From Pontibacter sp. FD36 (lineage in GTDB: Bacteria; Bacteroidota; Bacteroidia; Cytophagales; Hymenobacteraceae): a stretch of DNA of 64,000 nucleotides. The notes under the pieces were generated by a model that did not search any database, was not told the origin of the DNA, and saw only the letters and a list, made by a program, of their open reading frames with translations. This document shows positions 8,081 through 16,733 of the stretch, in pieces (the first letter of the stretch is position 1; each line of letters starts with the position of its first letter). Where the stretch lies: contig NZ_JADPMP010000008.1 of assembly GCF_015686655.1 (NCBI RefSeq), forward strand, positions 230,377-294,376. Direction: 5' to 3'. The position numbers and the translations under genes are program-made.

Positions 8081-9141
8081 GCGCCTTCGAAGACAAATCT
8101 GGAAAGGTAGCCGCCGGCACGTTTAAAGACGTGCTGCTACCACAAAGCGGGGCACAACGGGAAGAGGTGCAGGTAGGCCCACAGTTCGGCGTCGACACTG
8201 CTGTCATCAACCTGGGCAACAACCTGGGAATGGCAGTTTCCAGCGATCCGCTTTCGCTTATACCTTCTATCGGGCTTCAGGAATCAGCCTGGCTATCAGT
8301 GCACCTGCTGGCGAATGACATGGCCTCTACTGGTTTTGCACCCATGTATGCGCAATTCGTTCTAAACCTGCCTACGAGCCTGTCGCTGGAGTCATTCAAA
8401 GAATACTGGCATTATATCCATCAATACTGTCAGGACATTGGCGTTGCCATTACCGGCGGACACACAGGGCAGATAGAGGGGCAGAATTCCACCATTTCTG
8501 GCGGCGGCACCATGTTTCTGACGGCTCCATTGGGTGAAATACTTACGAGCAACAAGGCGGAGCCCGGCGACCTGCTGATCGTGACAAAGGATACGGCTCT
8601 GGTATCTACCTCCATCCTGGCCATGAGTTTTCCGGAGACAGTTAAGAACAAGCTCGGCAAGGAGGTATGGGAGAAGGGCTGTGAAAACTTTTACCGCACC
8701 TCATCGCTGCCCGATGCCCTAGCCGCAAAAGAGGTCCTGCCCAGCAAAACAGACCTGAAAGCCATGCACGACGTGACCGAAGGTGGCGTGCTGGGCGCTA
8801 TCTGCGAAATGGCGGGCGCCTCTGGGTGCGGTTTCCGGGTTTATGACGATACCCTGCCGGTGGGGGAAGCGCAAAGGCAAATTGCAGCACTTTTTGATAT
8901 CGATCACCGCTTCAGTGTGGGGGCTGGCTCTATGCTCATGGCCGTGAAGCCGGGCAATGAGCAGCAAATAATCGACCACCTTGCTTCTAAGGCTATCAGA
9001 GCAACGGTGGTAGGAGAAATGACAGCCAAGGAAGATAGATTCACGATAGTGGAACATGATAAAGAAAAGCCACTTCTCTTCGATGGCAAAGACCCTTACT
9101 GGGAGGCTTTCTTTAAAGCGTACAAGGCGGGCTGGAGATGA
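8077..9141 (+). CDS. AIR-synthase-related (PurM/HypE/ThiL superfamily) protein, 354 aa
   Basis: PurM-superfamily proteins bind ATP and include PurM, ThiL (thiamine-monophosphate kinase), HypE and SelD. The N-terminal half has the HypE-like order: an acidic nucleotide segment FGVDTAVINLG, then AVSSDPLS, then LLANDMASTGFAP, then the glycine-rich VAITGGHTG. The C-terminal domain carries DLLIVTKDTAL and MHDVTEGGVLGAICEMA, typical of HypE-type AIRS C domains. Length (354) is close to HypE (about 340) and ThiL (about 325). It overlaps both neighbours by ATGA. In a TPP-riboswitch operon the simplest guess is phosphoryl transfer to a thiamine-type intermediate, but the sequence looks closer to HypE than to classical ThiL, and no hydrogenase genes are near. 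Confidence 0.85.
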   Translation: MSAFEDKSGKVAAGTFKDVLLPQSGAQREEVQVGPQFGVDTAVINLGNNLGMAVSSDPLSLIPSIGLQESAWLSVHLLANDMASTGFAPMYAQFVLNLPTSLSLESFKEYWHYIHQYCQDIGVAITGGHTGQIEGQNSTISGGGTMFLTAPLGEILTSNKAEPGDLLIVTKDTALVSTSILAMSFPETVKNKLGKEVWEKGCENFYRTSSLPDALAAKEVLPSKTDLKAMHDVTEGGVLGAICEMAGASGCGFRVYDDTLPVGEAQRQIAALFDIDHRFSVGAGSMLMAVKPGNEQQIIDHLASKAIRATVVGEMTAKEDRFTIVEHDKEKPLLFDGKDPYWEAFFKAYKAGWR

Positions 9142-9788
9142 GCAGGTATAAGAAAATTACCGGAGGCGTATACTTGGTGCTGGACCCCAGCATGGATCGT
9201 ATCCTGCTGCTGCAGAAGGTAAAAGAAGCTTTGGAAGGAGGTACAAACGTACTGCAGATCTGGAATAACTGGCCAGCAGGCTATACCGATTCAGACAAGC
9301 GCTTGCTCATACAGGACTTAGTGGCTGTTGCCGCCGCTTATCAGGTACCGGTTCTCATAAACGAGGAATGGCAGCTGTTAAAAGATACAGGTCTGGCTGG
9401 TATTCATTTTGACAGCGTCCCTTCGGATTATGAAACTTTGAAGGCTGAACTGAACAGGGGCTTTGTATGCGGTATTACCTGCAGCAACGACCTGGAGGTA
9501 ATTCGCTGGGCTGACAGGCACCAACTGGACTACGTATCTTTCTGCGCCGTTTTCCCCTCGCCTTCAGCAGGAAGCTGCGAGATCGTACAGCCTGCTACGA
9601 TCCGGGAGGCCAGAAAGATCACCCGAATGCCTCTCTTTCTGTCCGGGGGCATCACCACAGAAAATATAGACAAACTTCGGGAGCTGGACTTCAATGGGGT
9701 GGCAGTGATTTCAGGTATACTGAACGCTGCTTCAGCCAGAGAGTCCGCTGCTGCCTACAAGCAAGCACTTAACAAAAATAACTTATGA
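9138..9788 (+). CDS. ThiE/TenI-superfamily protein, diverged thiamine-phosphate-synthase-like, 216 aa
   Basis: A TIM-barrel of the thiamine-phosphate synthase/TenI group: VYLVLDPSMDR at strand 1, then GGTNVLQIWNNWP, VPVLINEEWQLL, GIHFDSVPSD, and the C-terminal phosphate-binding elements LSGGITTENI and NGVAVISGIL. Length matches ThiE (about 210). Several positions usually fixed in ThiE differ: the QLR(E/D)K segment is replaced by QIWNNWP, the INDR segment by INEEW, and the GPVFPT-K segment by CAVFPSPSAGS. It may therefore bind a different substrate or be non-catalytic, as in TenI-like proteins. Start and stop each overlap the neighbouring gene by four bases. Riboswitch control supports a link to thiamine, but calling it thiE would overstate the evidence. 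Confidence 0.82.
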   Translation: MSRYKKITGGVYLVLDPSMDRILLLQKVKEALEGGTNVLQIWNNWPAGYTDSDKRLLIQDLVAVAAAYQVPVLINEEWQLLKDTGLAGIHFDSVPSDYETLKAELNRGFVCGITCSNDLEVIRWADRHQLDYVSFCAVFPSPSAGSCEIVQPATIREARKITRMPLFLSGGITTENIDKLRELDFNGVAVISGILNAASARESAAAYKQALNKNNL

Positions 9789-10051
9789 GACTTTCATTTT
9801 TAGATAAACTGTGCTGTCCCGTGGACAAGCACGAACTGACATTGCAAATCTTTGCGCAGCAGGAAAATGGGGATATAACAGAAGGGTTGCTCACCTGTCC
9901 TACCTGCAAAAGGTACTATCCTATTGTATATGGTTTACCAATCATGACACCGGACGAGTACCGTGAAAAGGCGCTGGAGGAACCGATCCTGAAGAAGTGG
10001 GGGCTATCACTCGACGAGACAGAGAAGCAAACGTTTTTGCTGAAAGCCTAA
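9785..10051 (+). CDS. Trm112-family small zinc-binding protein, 88 aa
   Basis: A short protein with the zinc-ribbon pattern of Trm112/YcaR: KLCCPVDKHEL near residues 8-18 and LLTCPTCKRYYPIVYGLPIM near residues 38-57, giving four or five cysteines in two knuckles. Trm112 proteins bind and activate several class I methyltransferases in eukaryotes and archaea, and bacterial homologues are often found with methyltransferases or glycosyltransferases. It is the last gene of the TPP-riboswitch operon, with its ATG overlapping the previous stop. The first gene of the operon is a methyltransferase, its likely partner by inference. The next gene is convergent. Confidence 0.85.
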   Translation: MRLSFLDKLCCPVDKHELTLQIFAQQENGDITEGLLTCPTCKRYYPIVYGLPIMTPDEYREKALEEPILKKWGLSLDETEKQTFLLKA

Positions 10052-10073
10052 ACCGCTTGCATATGGCTATACC

Positions 10074-10625
10074 CTAAAAACTTTGACCTACACTGAAGCC
10101 AAAGCGGGGAATGAAAGCGGGGCCTGGTGATTTGGTATTGCTTTCTGTGGAAAGAAAAGGTGTAAAGCCAACCCGCACTACAAGTCCACCGGTTGGGTTC
10201 TGATAACGGAAACCGATGCGACTGAAGTACATGTTGCGCAAAAGGTCAGGCTCATTGGTGAAGCGGCGGGTATAGCCTATACCAAACTCAAAGTGCTTCT
10301 GAAAACGCCCGATCATACCCAAGGCTTCCACAGGCACCACCGGATAAAAGCCCGGCTCCTCTGCTGAGAAGAAGGTATTGCTGGCTATACCTATCCTGAA
10401 AGCTGCCTTCACCATAGACTTCTGGTACACGATGCGGTCGTAGTTAACTGAGAGCAAGTCCCCATTACCGCCTAATTCACCATAAACTGCATTACGCGCC
10501 CTAAAAGTGTCACGGTAATTCTGGGCCGAAGCCGAATAGCTAAGTACAAGCAACAAGCAAAAGAGAAAGGCTCGGGTGAAAGCGCTATTTAAGTGCATAA
10601 GAAGGTTTAGGAGCGACTGGCGCAA
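10074..10625 (-). CDS. Hypothetical outer-membrane beta-barrel-like protein, 183 aa
   Basis: The product has an N-terminal hydrophobic stretch ending in LSYSASAQNY, a probable signal peptidase I site. Alternating hydrophobic and polar segments with many aromatic residues follow (AVYGELGGNGDLLSVNYDRI, HFEFGIGYTRRF, FIPRFGFSVGQSF), and the chain ends in phenylalanine. This is the usual look of a small outer-membrane barrel in Bacteroidota. A start at the second methionine (10595, MHLNSAF) would give a more typical signal peptide than the annotated ATG at 10625. No family can be named. It stands alone, convergent with the Trm112 gene. Confidence 0.7.
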   Translation of the reverse strand: MRQSLLNLLMHLNSAFTRAFLFCLLLVLSYSASAQNYRDTFRARNAVYGELGGNGDLLSVNYDRIVYQKSMVKAAFRIGIASNTFFSAEEPGFYPVVPVEALGMIGRFQKHFEFGIGYTRRFTNEPDLLRNMYFSRIGFRYQNPTGGLVVRVGFTPFLSTESNTKSPGPAFIPRFGFSVGQSF

Positions 10626-10695
10626 GCATAGATTATAATACTCCGCAAATTAGTAATTTATTGGGATATATTAATGTTGAATTATGGGGAAGCTT

Positions 10696-10740
10696 CAAAA
10701 ACTGAGGCCCTGTCAGTTAAACACTAACAGGGCCTCAGTT
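10696..10740 (-). terminator. Terminator downstream of the ABC exporter gene
   Basis: A 14-bp perfect stem (arms 10700-10713 and 10727-10740, core CTGAGGCCCTGT) with a 13-base loop lies 20 bases past the stop of the ABC gene on the minus strand. On that strand it is followed by a short T-run. Confidence 0.8.
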
Positions 10741-10759
10741 ACCTTAAATGCAGAAAATT

Positions 10760-12580
10760 TTAGCTCATTTCAAACTGTAGCCTGAGCAGATTCGCATAAA
10801 TCCCGTTGTCATTGATCGACAGTACCTCGTGCGAACCTTCTTCGACAATCTCCCCACCATCAATCACCAAAATCTTATCAACCTTGCGTATCGTCGCCAG
10901 GCGGTGTGCGATCACGATGGTTGTGCGGTTCTTCATCAATTCATCCATGGCCTGCTGCACCAGGTGTTCTGACTCTGAGTCAAGAGAACTGGTCGCTTCA
11001 TCGAGTACAAGGATAGCCGGGTTTTTCAGGATGGCGCGGGCAATGGCCACACGCTGGCGCTGACCGCCTGAGAGCTTGATGCCGCGTTCGCCCACCAGTG
11101 TATCCAATCCTTCCGGGAAAGACGAGATAAAGTCGTACGCATTGGCTTTGCGGGCTGCTGCTATGATTTCTTCTTCTGTCGCTTCCGGACGACCGTAAGC
11201 AATGTTCTCACGGATAGAACCACCGAAAAGCAGCACTTCCTGCGGCACGATGCCCACATTGGCGCGAAGCTCCGTCAGGCTCATATGGCGGATATCCTGT
11301 CCATCGACAGTGATGCTGCCCTGGCTCACGTCGTACAGACGAAGCAAGAGCTGTACAATAGTAGACTTACCGGCACCACTCGGTCCAACCAATGCGATCT
11401 TCTCGCCAGAGTTAATGCTGAAATTGATATCGCGGAGTACCTGAATGTCGGGACGGGTAGGGTAGGAGAAGGCCACCTGGTTGTAGCTGATATCACCACG
11501 TACCCGTCTGATTTCGCTTAGCGGACGCAGGGTCTTATCAGTCGATTCTTCCGGCTCAGCCAGAATCTCCTGTATACGCTCGGTCGCACCCAAGGCCGAT
11601 TGAATTTTGCCATAAAGCTCACCCAAACCACCCACAGAGGCGCCGATGAACACGGTATAAATGATAAAGGAAATCAGTTCACCAATGGTCAGGTCGCCGT
11701 TCTGTACCAGTGTAGCACCGTACCAGATCACCAAGATAATACCGCCAAACAGGCCTACAATCACGAAGGAAATGAAAGCGCCACGATAGTTCGCCGCTGA
11801 AAGGGCCGCCTTTACAGCTTTGCCAAGCGAATGTTGGTAACGGCCAATTTCGAAGTTCTCATTTGTATAGGCTTTCACCGTGTTAATTGCCTGCAGCGTT
11901 TCCTCAACGATGACGTTGGTGTTAGCCAGTTCGTCCTGTGTTTTTTTGGAAAGGCTTTTGATCTTGCGGCCGAAAACCAACGTGAGTGCTACCAATACCG
12001 GGAAAGTCGCCAGCATGAACATGGAGAGCTTGATAGAAGTCCACATGATAATGATGATGCCTACCAGAAGGGTGGTTATCTGGCGGAAAAGCTCAGCCAG
12101 TGTGATCGACATGGCATCCTGTACCTGCGCTACGTCAGTAGTAATGCGGCTGGTAATCTCGCCTACGCGTCTTTTTTCATAAAAGGGGATCGGCAGCATC
12201 ATGAACTTGCTATAGAGGTCACGACGGATGTCGGCCACGGCATTTTCACTTACCTGTGCAAAGAAGTATACCCTGAAAAAAGAGAAGATGCCCTGCGCCA
12301 AAATCACGGCGAAAAGGCCAAGGGCAATCATGTCGATGTCTTCGAGGAACCAGTCGGCGTTGCCGGTAGAGGAGTCAACCAGCTTACCTGTGAGGAGCGG
12401 GAAGATCATAAAAGTCAGGCTGGAGAGTACCAGAAAGCCCAGACCGACCAGGAATTTAAACTTGTAGGGTAGTACGTAGCTAAAGATCCTGATGCCGCGA
12501 CGAAAGCTATCCTTACTGATCTTCTTTCTGCCTTCTTTCTCCTGCGTGCCGTCGTTTAGCCCGATTCCGCGTTTTGCCAT
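10760..12580 (-). CDS. ABC exporter half-transporter (permease fused to ATPase, MsbA-like), 606 aa
   Basis: The N-terminal ~330 residues hold six membrane helices of the type-1 ABC exporter fold, including the intracellular-loop segment FYEKRRVGEITSRI typical of MsbA-like lipid or peptide exporters. The C-terminal nucleotide-binding domain has Walker A GPSGAGKST (about 397-405), the Q-loop region NVGIVPQEVLLF, the signature LSGGQRQRVAIARA (about 503-516), Walker B with D-loop ILVLDEATSSLD, and the H-loop in VIAHRLATI. The chain is full length for a half-transporter that works as a homodimer in the inner membrane. Substrate is unknown; lipid, lipooligosaccharide or drug export are the usual roles. 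A TACCTTTG box (minus strand, 12667-12674) may be the -7 element of its promoter. Confidence 0.94.
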   Translation of the reverse strand: MAKRGIGLNDGTQEKEGRKKISKDSFRRGIRIFSYVLPYKFKFLVGLGFLVLSSLTFMIFPLLTGKLVDSSTGNADWFLEDIDMIALGLFAVILAQGIFSFFRVYFFAQVSENAVADIRRDLYSKFMMLPIPFYEKRRVGEITSRITTDVAQVQDAMSITLAELFRQITTLLVGIIIIMWTSIKLSMFMLATFPVLVALTLVFGRKIKSLSKKTQDELANTNVIVEETLQAINTVKAYTNENFEIGRYQHSLGKAVKAALSAANYRGAFISFVIVGLFGGIILVIWYGATLVQNGDLTIGELISFIIYTVFIGASVGGLGELYGKIQSALGATERIQEILAEPEESTDKTLRPLSEIRRVRGDISYNQVAFSYPTRPDIQVLRDINFSINSGEKIALVGPSGAGKSTIVQLLLRLYDVSQGSITVDGQDIRHMSLTELRANVGIVPQEVLLFGGSIRENIAYGRPEATEEEIIAAARKANAYDFISSFPEGLDTLVGERGIKLSGGQRQRVAIARAILKNPAILVLDEATSSLDSESEHLVQQAMDELMKNRTTIVIAHRLATIRKVDKILVIDGGEIVEEGSHEVLSINDNGIYANLLRLQFEMS

Positions 12581-12722
12581 TAATGAAATCTATACTTAAT
12601 AATAGGGGTTGCTGGCTTATAACAGCTAAACAGCGCTAATAATGCCACCGGCCCCGAAAAATCTTACAAAGGTAAACAAACTATAGGATATAGCGTTCCT
12701 ATTTGCACGGTGACAGATATCA

Positions 12723-14183
12723 TTAATCTAATTCTGGCAGTGGGGTATCTTTAAACGACACTCCCCACAACCCCACAAATGTCAGAAACCCATTCAGAAT
12801 CAACACTTCAAAGCCAAAGGTATAACCGTTGAACCACTCAACAGAGTTGGCACTGATGATATAGGTGAGCAGAGGAGCTACAAGACAAATGGCTGGCACG
12901 AAGCGGTCACGCACCTGTCGGCTGGTGTAGAGGCCGAAGGTATAGAGACCCAGCAGCGGCCCGTAGGTATAGCCCGCCACTTGCAGCAGCGTAGAGATCA
13001 GGCTTTGGCTGTTGATCTCATTTACTGCCAGAATCACCAGCATCATGATCACTGAAAAAACGATGTGCACGACGTAGCGGAGTCGCACACGCTCGTGCTC
13101 GCTGCGCTCTTTGAAGTTGAGGAAGTCTACACAGAAGGAGGTGGTGAGCGAGGTGAGGGCGGAGTCAGCAGAGGCATAGGCGATGGCGATGATGCCCAGG
13201 ATGAAGGCGATGCCGACCACAGCCGGGAAATGGTTCAGTGCCAGGAAAGGGAATACATCATCACCTCGTGCAGGTAACGCTATACCTTTGGCAGAGGCGT
13301 ACAGGTATAGCAAAGCACCCAGCGAGAGGAACATCACATTCACGACCACCAGTATCACACTGAACCAGAACATGTTCTTTTGGGCTTCGCCAATGTTTTT
13401 GCAGCTCAGGTTCTTCTGCATCATGTCCTGGTCGAGGCCCGTCATCACGATCGTGATAAAAGCGCCCGAGAAGAACTGCTTCAGGAAATAGGTGTTCTCC
13501 TTGTACTCCCAGTTAAAGACCTTGCCATACTCACTGGCCGAAATCGTGTCGACCATCCCCTGAAAACCCATATTCAGTTCATCCGACACTACCCAAATGC
13601 TTACTCCAACCGCCAGTAGCATGGCCGTGGTCTGGAAAGTGTCGGTCCAGATGATGGTTTTCATGCCGCCCCGGAAAGTATAGGCCCAGATAAGCAGAAT
13701 GGTGATGCCCACTGTTACCGCGAATGGGATGCCCATCTCATCGAATACCGCCAGTTGCAGCACACTGGCTACCAAAAAGAGCCGAATGGCGGCTCCCAGG
13801 GTACGCGAAAGCAGAAAGAAACCAGCCCCGGTTTTGTAAGACCAGAAGCCGAAGCGCTGATCCAGGTAGGTATAGATAGAGACTAAGTTGAGACGGTAGT
13901 AAAGTGGCAGAAGCACCGTCGCGATGACCACATAGCCTGCCAGGTAGCCCAGCACGAGTTGCATGTAGGTAAACTGCAGGTCGCGCACCATGCCCGGCAC
14001 CGAAACGAACGTAACCCCCGAAAGCGTGGCTCCGATCATCCCGAAAGCGACCACATACCAGGGCGATTTGCGGTTGGCCAGAAAGAATGTGTCGGAATCA
14101 GTGCTCTTGCCAGTCAGGAAAGAGATCAGGATCAGGATGCAGAAATAGCCAATGATGAGGCTGATGATAAGCGTTGCAGACAT
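12723..14183 (-). CDS. Sodium:solute symporter (SSS family), 486 aa
   Basis: An SSS-family Na+-coupled carrier with about 13 predicted membrane helices. Recognisable family segments are FFLANRKSPWYVVAFGMIGA near the start, YTFRGGMKTIIWTDTFQTT around residues 167-185 (the conserved glycine-rich loop), and TGLDQDMMQKNLSC near 260. Unlike the symporter at 2979, it lacks the long hydrophilic insertion and has no small companion gene upstream. The next gene upstream on the minus strand (MBL hydrolase) ends 52 bases before its start, so the two may be co-transcribed. Substrate cannot be assigned. Confidence 0.92.
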   Translation of the reverse strand: MSATLIISLIIGYFCILILISFLTGKSTDSDTFFLANRKSPWYVVAFGMIGATLSGVTFVSVPGMVRDLQFTYMQLVLGYLAGYVVIATVLLPLYYRLNLVSIYTYLDQRFGFWSYKTGAGFFLLSRTLGAAIRLFLVASVLQLAVFDEMGIPFAVTVGITILLIWAYTFRGGMKTIIWTDTFQTTAMLLAVGVSIWVVSDELNMGFQGMVDTISASEYGKVFNWEYKENTYFLKQFFSGAFITIVMTGLDQDMMQKNLSCKNIGEAQKNMFWFSVILVVVNVMFLSLGALLYLYASAKGIALPARGDDVFPFLALNHFPAVVGIAFILGIIAIAYASADSALTSLTTSFCVDFLNFKERSEHERVRLRYVVHIVFSVIMMLVILAVNEINSQSLISTLLQVAGYTYGPLLGLYTFGLYTSRQVRDRFVPAICLVAPLLTYIISANSVEWFNGYTFGFEVLILNGFLTFVGLWGVSFKDTPLPELD

Positions 14184-14235
14184 GTGGGTTGCCGTCGTGA
14201 AGCTGCAAATATAGCACAGCCCGCCGGTTTTCGGG

Positions 14236-15288
14236 CTATAGCAGTCCGCGCAGCAGCACTGGCTCCCCGATGGCAGGTATACGCAGCCCCTGCATCATGC
14301 CCGAAGCTGCGATCTGCTCAAGCAGTCGCACCGGTTCACCGGCCGGCTCGTCCGACAGGTCGAAGGTGCCGTAGTGCATTGGGATAAACGTACCCCCTCG
14401 CAATACATTATAAGCCCGCACCGCTTCATGCGGGTTCAGGTGACTCTTCTGCATCAAAAAGCTCGGGCGATAGGCACCCACCGGCATCAGGCAGACATCC
14501 ATCGGGCCAAATAATGCCTCTATTTCCTCAAAGTGCCCGTTGTAGCCCGTGTCGCCGGCAAAGTAGAGCTGCATGGTAGGTGTCTTGATCAGGAAGCTTC
14601 CCCACAGTACTTTGTTCATGTCAAACATGCCCCGTCGGTGCCAGTGGGAGGCTGGCAGAAAATAGATCTCTACACCTTGCGGGGTAAGGTCGAACTTCTG
14701 ATACCAACCTGCTTCCTGGTAGGGCATGTGTGGCTCGGCACTGCGCAGCAGATCACCTGCCCGCAGCGGCAGCAACGCCTTCAGGTCAGGGTTTTGACGA
14801 TAAAGGGTTTTGATGGATCGCTCGTCGAGGTGGTCGCGGTGGCCGTGCGAGAACAGCACCAGGTCGATGCCTGTGAGTTGCTCCGGCGCACAGGGCAGTC
14901 CGATGCGGCGCTTGATCATGGGCAGGTCATAGAACACAGGATCTGTGATCATGGTCAGTCCGTTTACCCGGATCAGGAAGGTAGCGTGCCCCAGCCAGAC
15001 CACCATATCTTCTGTGGAGTTGATGAAGTCCGTGCCATAGACAATAGGTGGAATGTAGTTGTCGGCTTTTTTCTCTTCACGCTGCGGATTACGGGAAGTT
15101 TTCCAGCGCAGCACCTTGCTCAGTTTAGGAGTATAGAGCTCGCCGCCGTTCACAAACTGTCCGTTGATGGTCTTATTGCCGCGGAAATCTGGCTTCACCA
15201 CGTCGAGTTTGTCGTTTTTCAGATGTCTTACTGTTTCGTTCTTCTGCCTCAAAATCTGAATAAGCTTGTTTTCAGGGATTATAAACAC
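14236..15288 (-). CDS. MBL-fold metallohydrolase, NAPE-PLD/UlaG-like, 350 aa
   Basis: A beta-lactamase-superfamily hydrolase. The metal-binding signature HxHxDH is present as SHGHRDHLD (residues 147-155), preceded by the first strand WLGHATFLIRVNGLTMITDP. Further ligands are likely in ASHWHRRG, YFAGDTGYNGH and IPMHYGTF. The order and length resemble NAPE-hydrolysing phospholipase D and UlaG-like L-ascorbate-6-phosphate lactonases; in bacteria this group is mostly unassigned. No signal peptide is visible, so it is probably cytoplasmic or membrane-associated. It may be transcribed with the symporter downstream. Confidence 0.86.
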   Translation of the reverse strand: MFIIPENKLIQILRQKNETVRHLKNDKLDVVKPDFRGNKTINGQFVNGGELYTPKLSKVLRWKTSRNPQREEKKADNYIPPIVYGTDFINSTEDMVVWLGHATFLIRVNGLTMITDPVFYDLPMIKRRIGLPCAPEQLTGIDLVLFSHGHRDHLDERSIKTLYRQNPDLKALLPLRAGDLLRSAEPHMPYQEAGWYQKFDLTPQGVEIYFLPASHWHRRGMFDMNKVLWGSFLIKTPTMQLYFAGDTGYNGHFEEIEALFGPMDVCLMPVGAYRPSFLMQKSHLNPHEAVRAYNVLRGGTFIPMHYGTFDLSDEPAGEPVRLLEQIAASGMMQGLRIPAIGEPVLLRGLL

Positions 15289-15349
15289 GATAACGCACCC
15301 GAAAGTTGAAACGTGTGCTGAAAATTAATTAAAATACGTCAGCAGGCAT

Positions 15350-15382
15350 AAAAAAGCACCTTCTCCATTCAGAAAAGGCGCT
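15350..15382 (-). terminator. Terminator of the exported protein gene ending at 15413
   Basis: Read on the minus strand, AGCGCCTT pairs with AAGGTGCT (one G-U), followed by a run of seven T. It lies about 30 bases past the stop. Confidence 0.7.
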
Positions 15383-15412
15383 CTTGAATTTCTTAGGCTA
15401 AACAAGGAGCTG

Positions 15413-16063
15413 TTACCAGAATCCGCCGCCTCTCCCCACAGATACCGGGTGCTGGAAAGGCCCATAGAAAGGAGAAGCACCATTGGAGTAGCGCATGCCA
15501 CCCGTCACCGAAAAGTGCTCCGTAATTTTATAGGTTGCCCGGAAGTCCATACCCTGACGACCCGGTGTCATAAAGTTCATATAAGCCGGGTTCTGGGCCG
15601 GAACATTAGAAAAGTCTTTCCAGACGCTGCCACTCAGGATCAGGCGGTCATTTACTAGGTAATCGGCACCCACATGGGCAATGTAATGGTTGCTTGGACT
15701 GGTGCGCATCAAAGTGGTGCCTCCGTCTGTAGTAGGCACGCTGTACTGTCCCGGCATCACCGACATATAAGTCAGGCTGCTGAACACACGCAGGCGGGGA
15801 TTAAGCTGATAGCGAACGGTCGGCTCCAGGTATGTGGCACCAAAACCGCTGCCAAAGCTGGCGCCAGCGGCTAGGCTATAACTGAGGCGCTTTGCAGGCA
15901 TCTCAAATTTTGTCGGCCGCTCCTCTTCAGAAGCCGGGGCTGGCCTTTCCTGCAGGGTAGGGGCCGGCGCGGCTTCCAGACTGGCTTTCTGGCCTGTCTG
16001 TGCCTGGACGCTACCTGCAAAAAGCAGGCTGCAGGTCAGTATGGTACTCAAAAATATTTTCAC
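15413..16063 (-). CDS. Hypothetical exported barrel-like protein, 216 aa
   Basis: The chosen start is the GTG at 16063, because VKIFLSTILTCSLLFAGSVQ is a clean signal peptide. The open frame extends 25 codons further to an ATG at 16138, but those residues (MEIDTGLFQKHLY...) do not look like an export signal. After a Pro/Glu-rich linker (about residues 25-55), the chain has alternating beta-strand-like segments (LSYSLAAGASFGSGFGATYL, PRLRVFSSLTYMSVMPG, FSVTGGMRYSNGASPF) and ends in Phe-Trp. This pattern suggests an outer-membrane barrel. No family is recognised. A terminator follows. Confidence 0.68.
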   Translation of the reverse strand: MKIFLSTILTCSLLFAGSVQAQTGQKASLEAAPAPTLQERPAPASEEERPTKFEMPAKRLSYSLAAGASFGSGFGATYLEPTVRYQLNPRLRVFSSLTYMSVMPGQYSVPTTDGGTTLMRTSPSNHYIAHVGADYLVNDRLILSGSVWKDFSNVPAQNPAYMNFMTPGRQGMDFRATYKITEHFSVTGGMRYSNGASPFYGPFQHPVSVGRGGGFW

Positions 16064-16236
16064 GTGAAAAATCGCTGTTGAATGTGGTACTAAGTTAAGG
16101 TACAAATGTTTCTGAAACAAGCCTGTGTCTATTTCCAAACGAGGTCCTAAGTCTTTTGTTGTCAGTGGCTATACCTGAAACGTGAACCCGGCACCAGGAA
16201 ACCTGTTTGACTGCCAAGGTGCTTTTAGCAGGAGAC

Positions 16237-16731
16237 TTACTTCTGGTCTTTCTTAGGTATAAGCCTGCCCGAAAAAGCCAGCCAGAAGCTGGAACCCAAT
16301 AATAACAGGTAGTTTAAGGTATAGATGGTTGCAACGGAATTGGAAACCAGTCTGCCAGGAGCAAAAAGGATGCCTTTTATCATCCCGTTGTCCAACAAAC
16401 CGGCCAGGGCAAAAACGATGGCGATGACCAGCACAAGTCCTGCATGCTGCAAACCCAGTTTCTTGCGCCTGATGGCGATAAACGAAAGCACCACGCCAAA
16501 CAGTGCCCCAGCAAAGGGAGCACCCTGTAGCACCTGCTTGAATCTGTCGATGCGGGCATTGTTCACGCCATACCTGGAGGCGCTTTCCTCGAAGGTTTGT
16601 AAGTTGTCCGTTTCCAGGTATAGCTCAGCCAGCGGCATATCATAGATGTATCCCAGCGCGACGAAGGCGTAGGAAGTGAGCAGTACAATCAGCCCATAGA
16701 GCAGCAGGACTTTAAAGTCTATACCTTGCAT
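16237..16731 (-). CDS. Hypothetical four-helix membrane protein, 164 aa
   Basis: A small integral membrane protein with hydrophobic segments at about residues 8-28, 72-88, 95-113 and 132-152, a soluble loop between the first two containing ETDNLQTFEESASRYGVNN, and a basic C-terminus (LIPKKDQK). No motif or family is recognised. Its start lies three bases after the stop of the M61 peptidase gene on the same strand, so the two are almost certainly an operon. Confidence 0.72.
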   Translation of the reverse strand: MQGIDFKVLLLYGLIVLLTSYAFVALGYIYDMPLAELYLETDNLQTFEESASRYGVNNARIDRFKQVLQGAPFAGALFGVVLSFIAIRRKKLGLQHAGLVLVIAIVFALAGLLDNGMIKGILFAPGRLVSNSVATIYTLNYLLLLGSSFWLAFSGRLIPKKDQK

Positions 16732-16733
16732 AC

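Noticed and set aside
8077..9141. HypE (hydrogenase maturation) annotation
   Set aside because: The sequence is HypE-like, but no other hyp or hydrogenase genes are near and control is by a TPP riboswitch, so the name would mislead.
11831..12472. Plus-strand open frame (213 codons) opposite the ABC exporter
   Set aside because: No recognisable domain, and it is antisense to the conserved membrane domain of the exporter.
12667..12674. Confident promoter call for the ABC exporter
   Set aside because: The TACCTTTG box is perfect on the minus strand but no acceptable -33 element is found at 17-23 bases; it is only mentioned under the gene.
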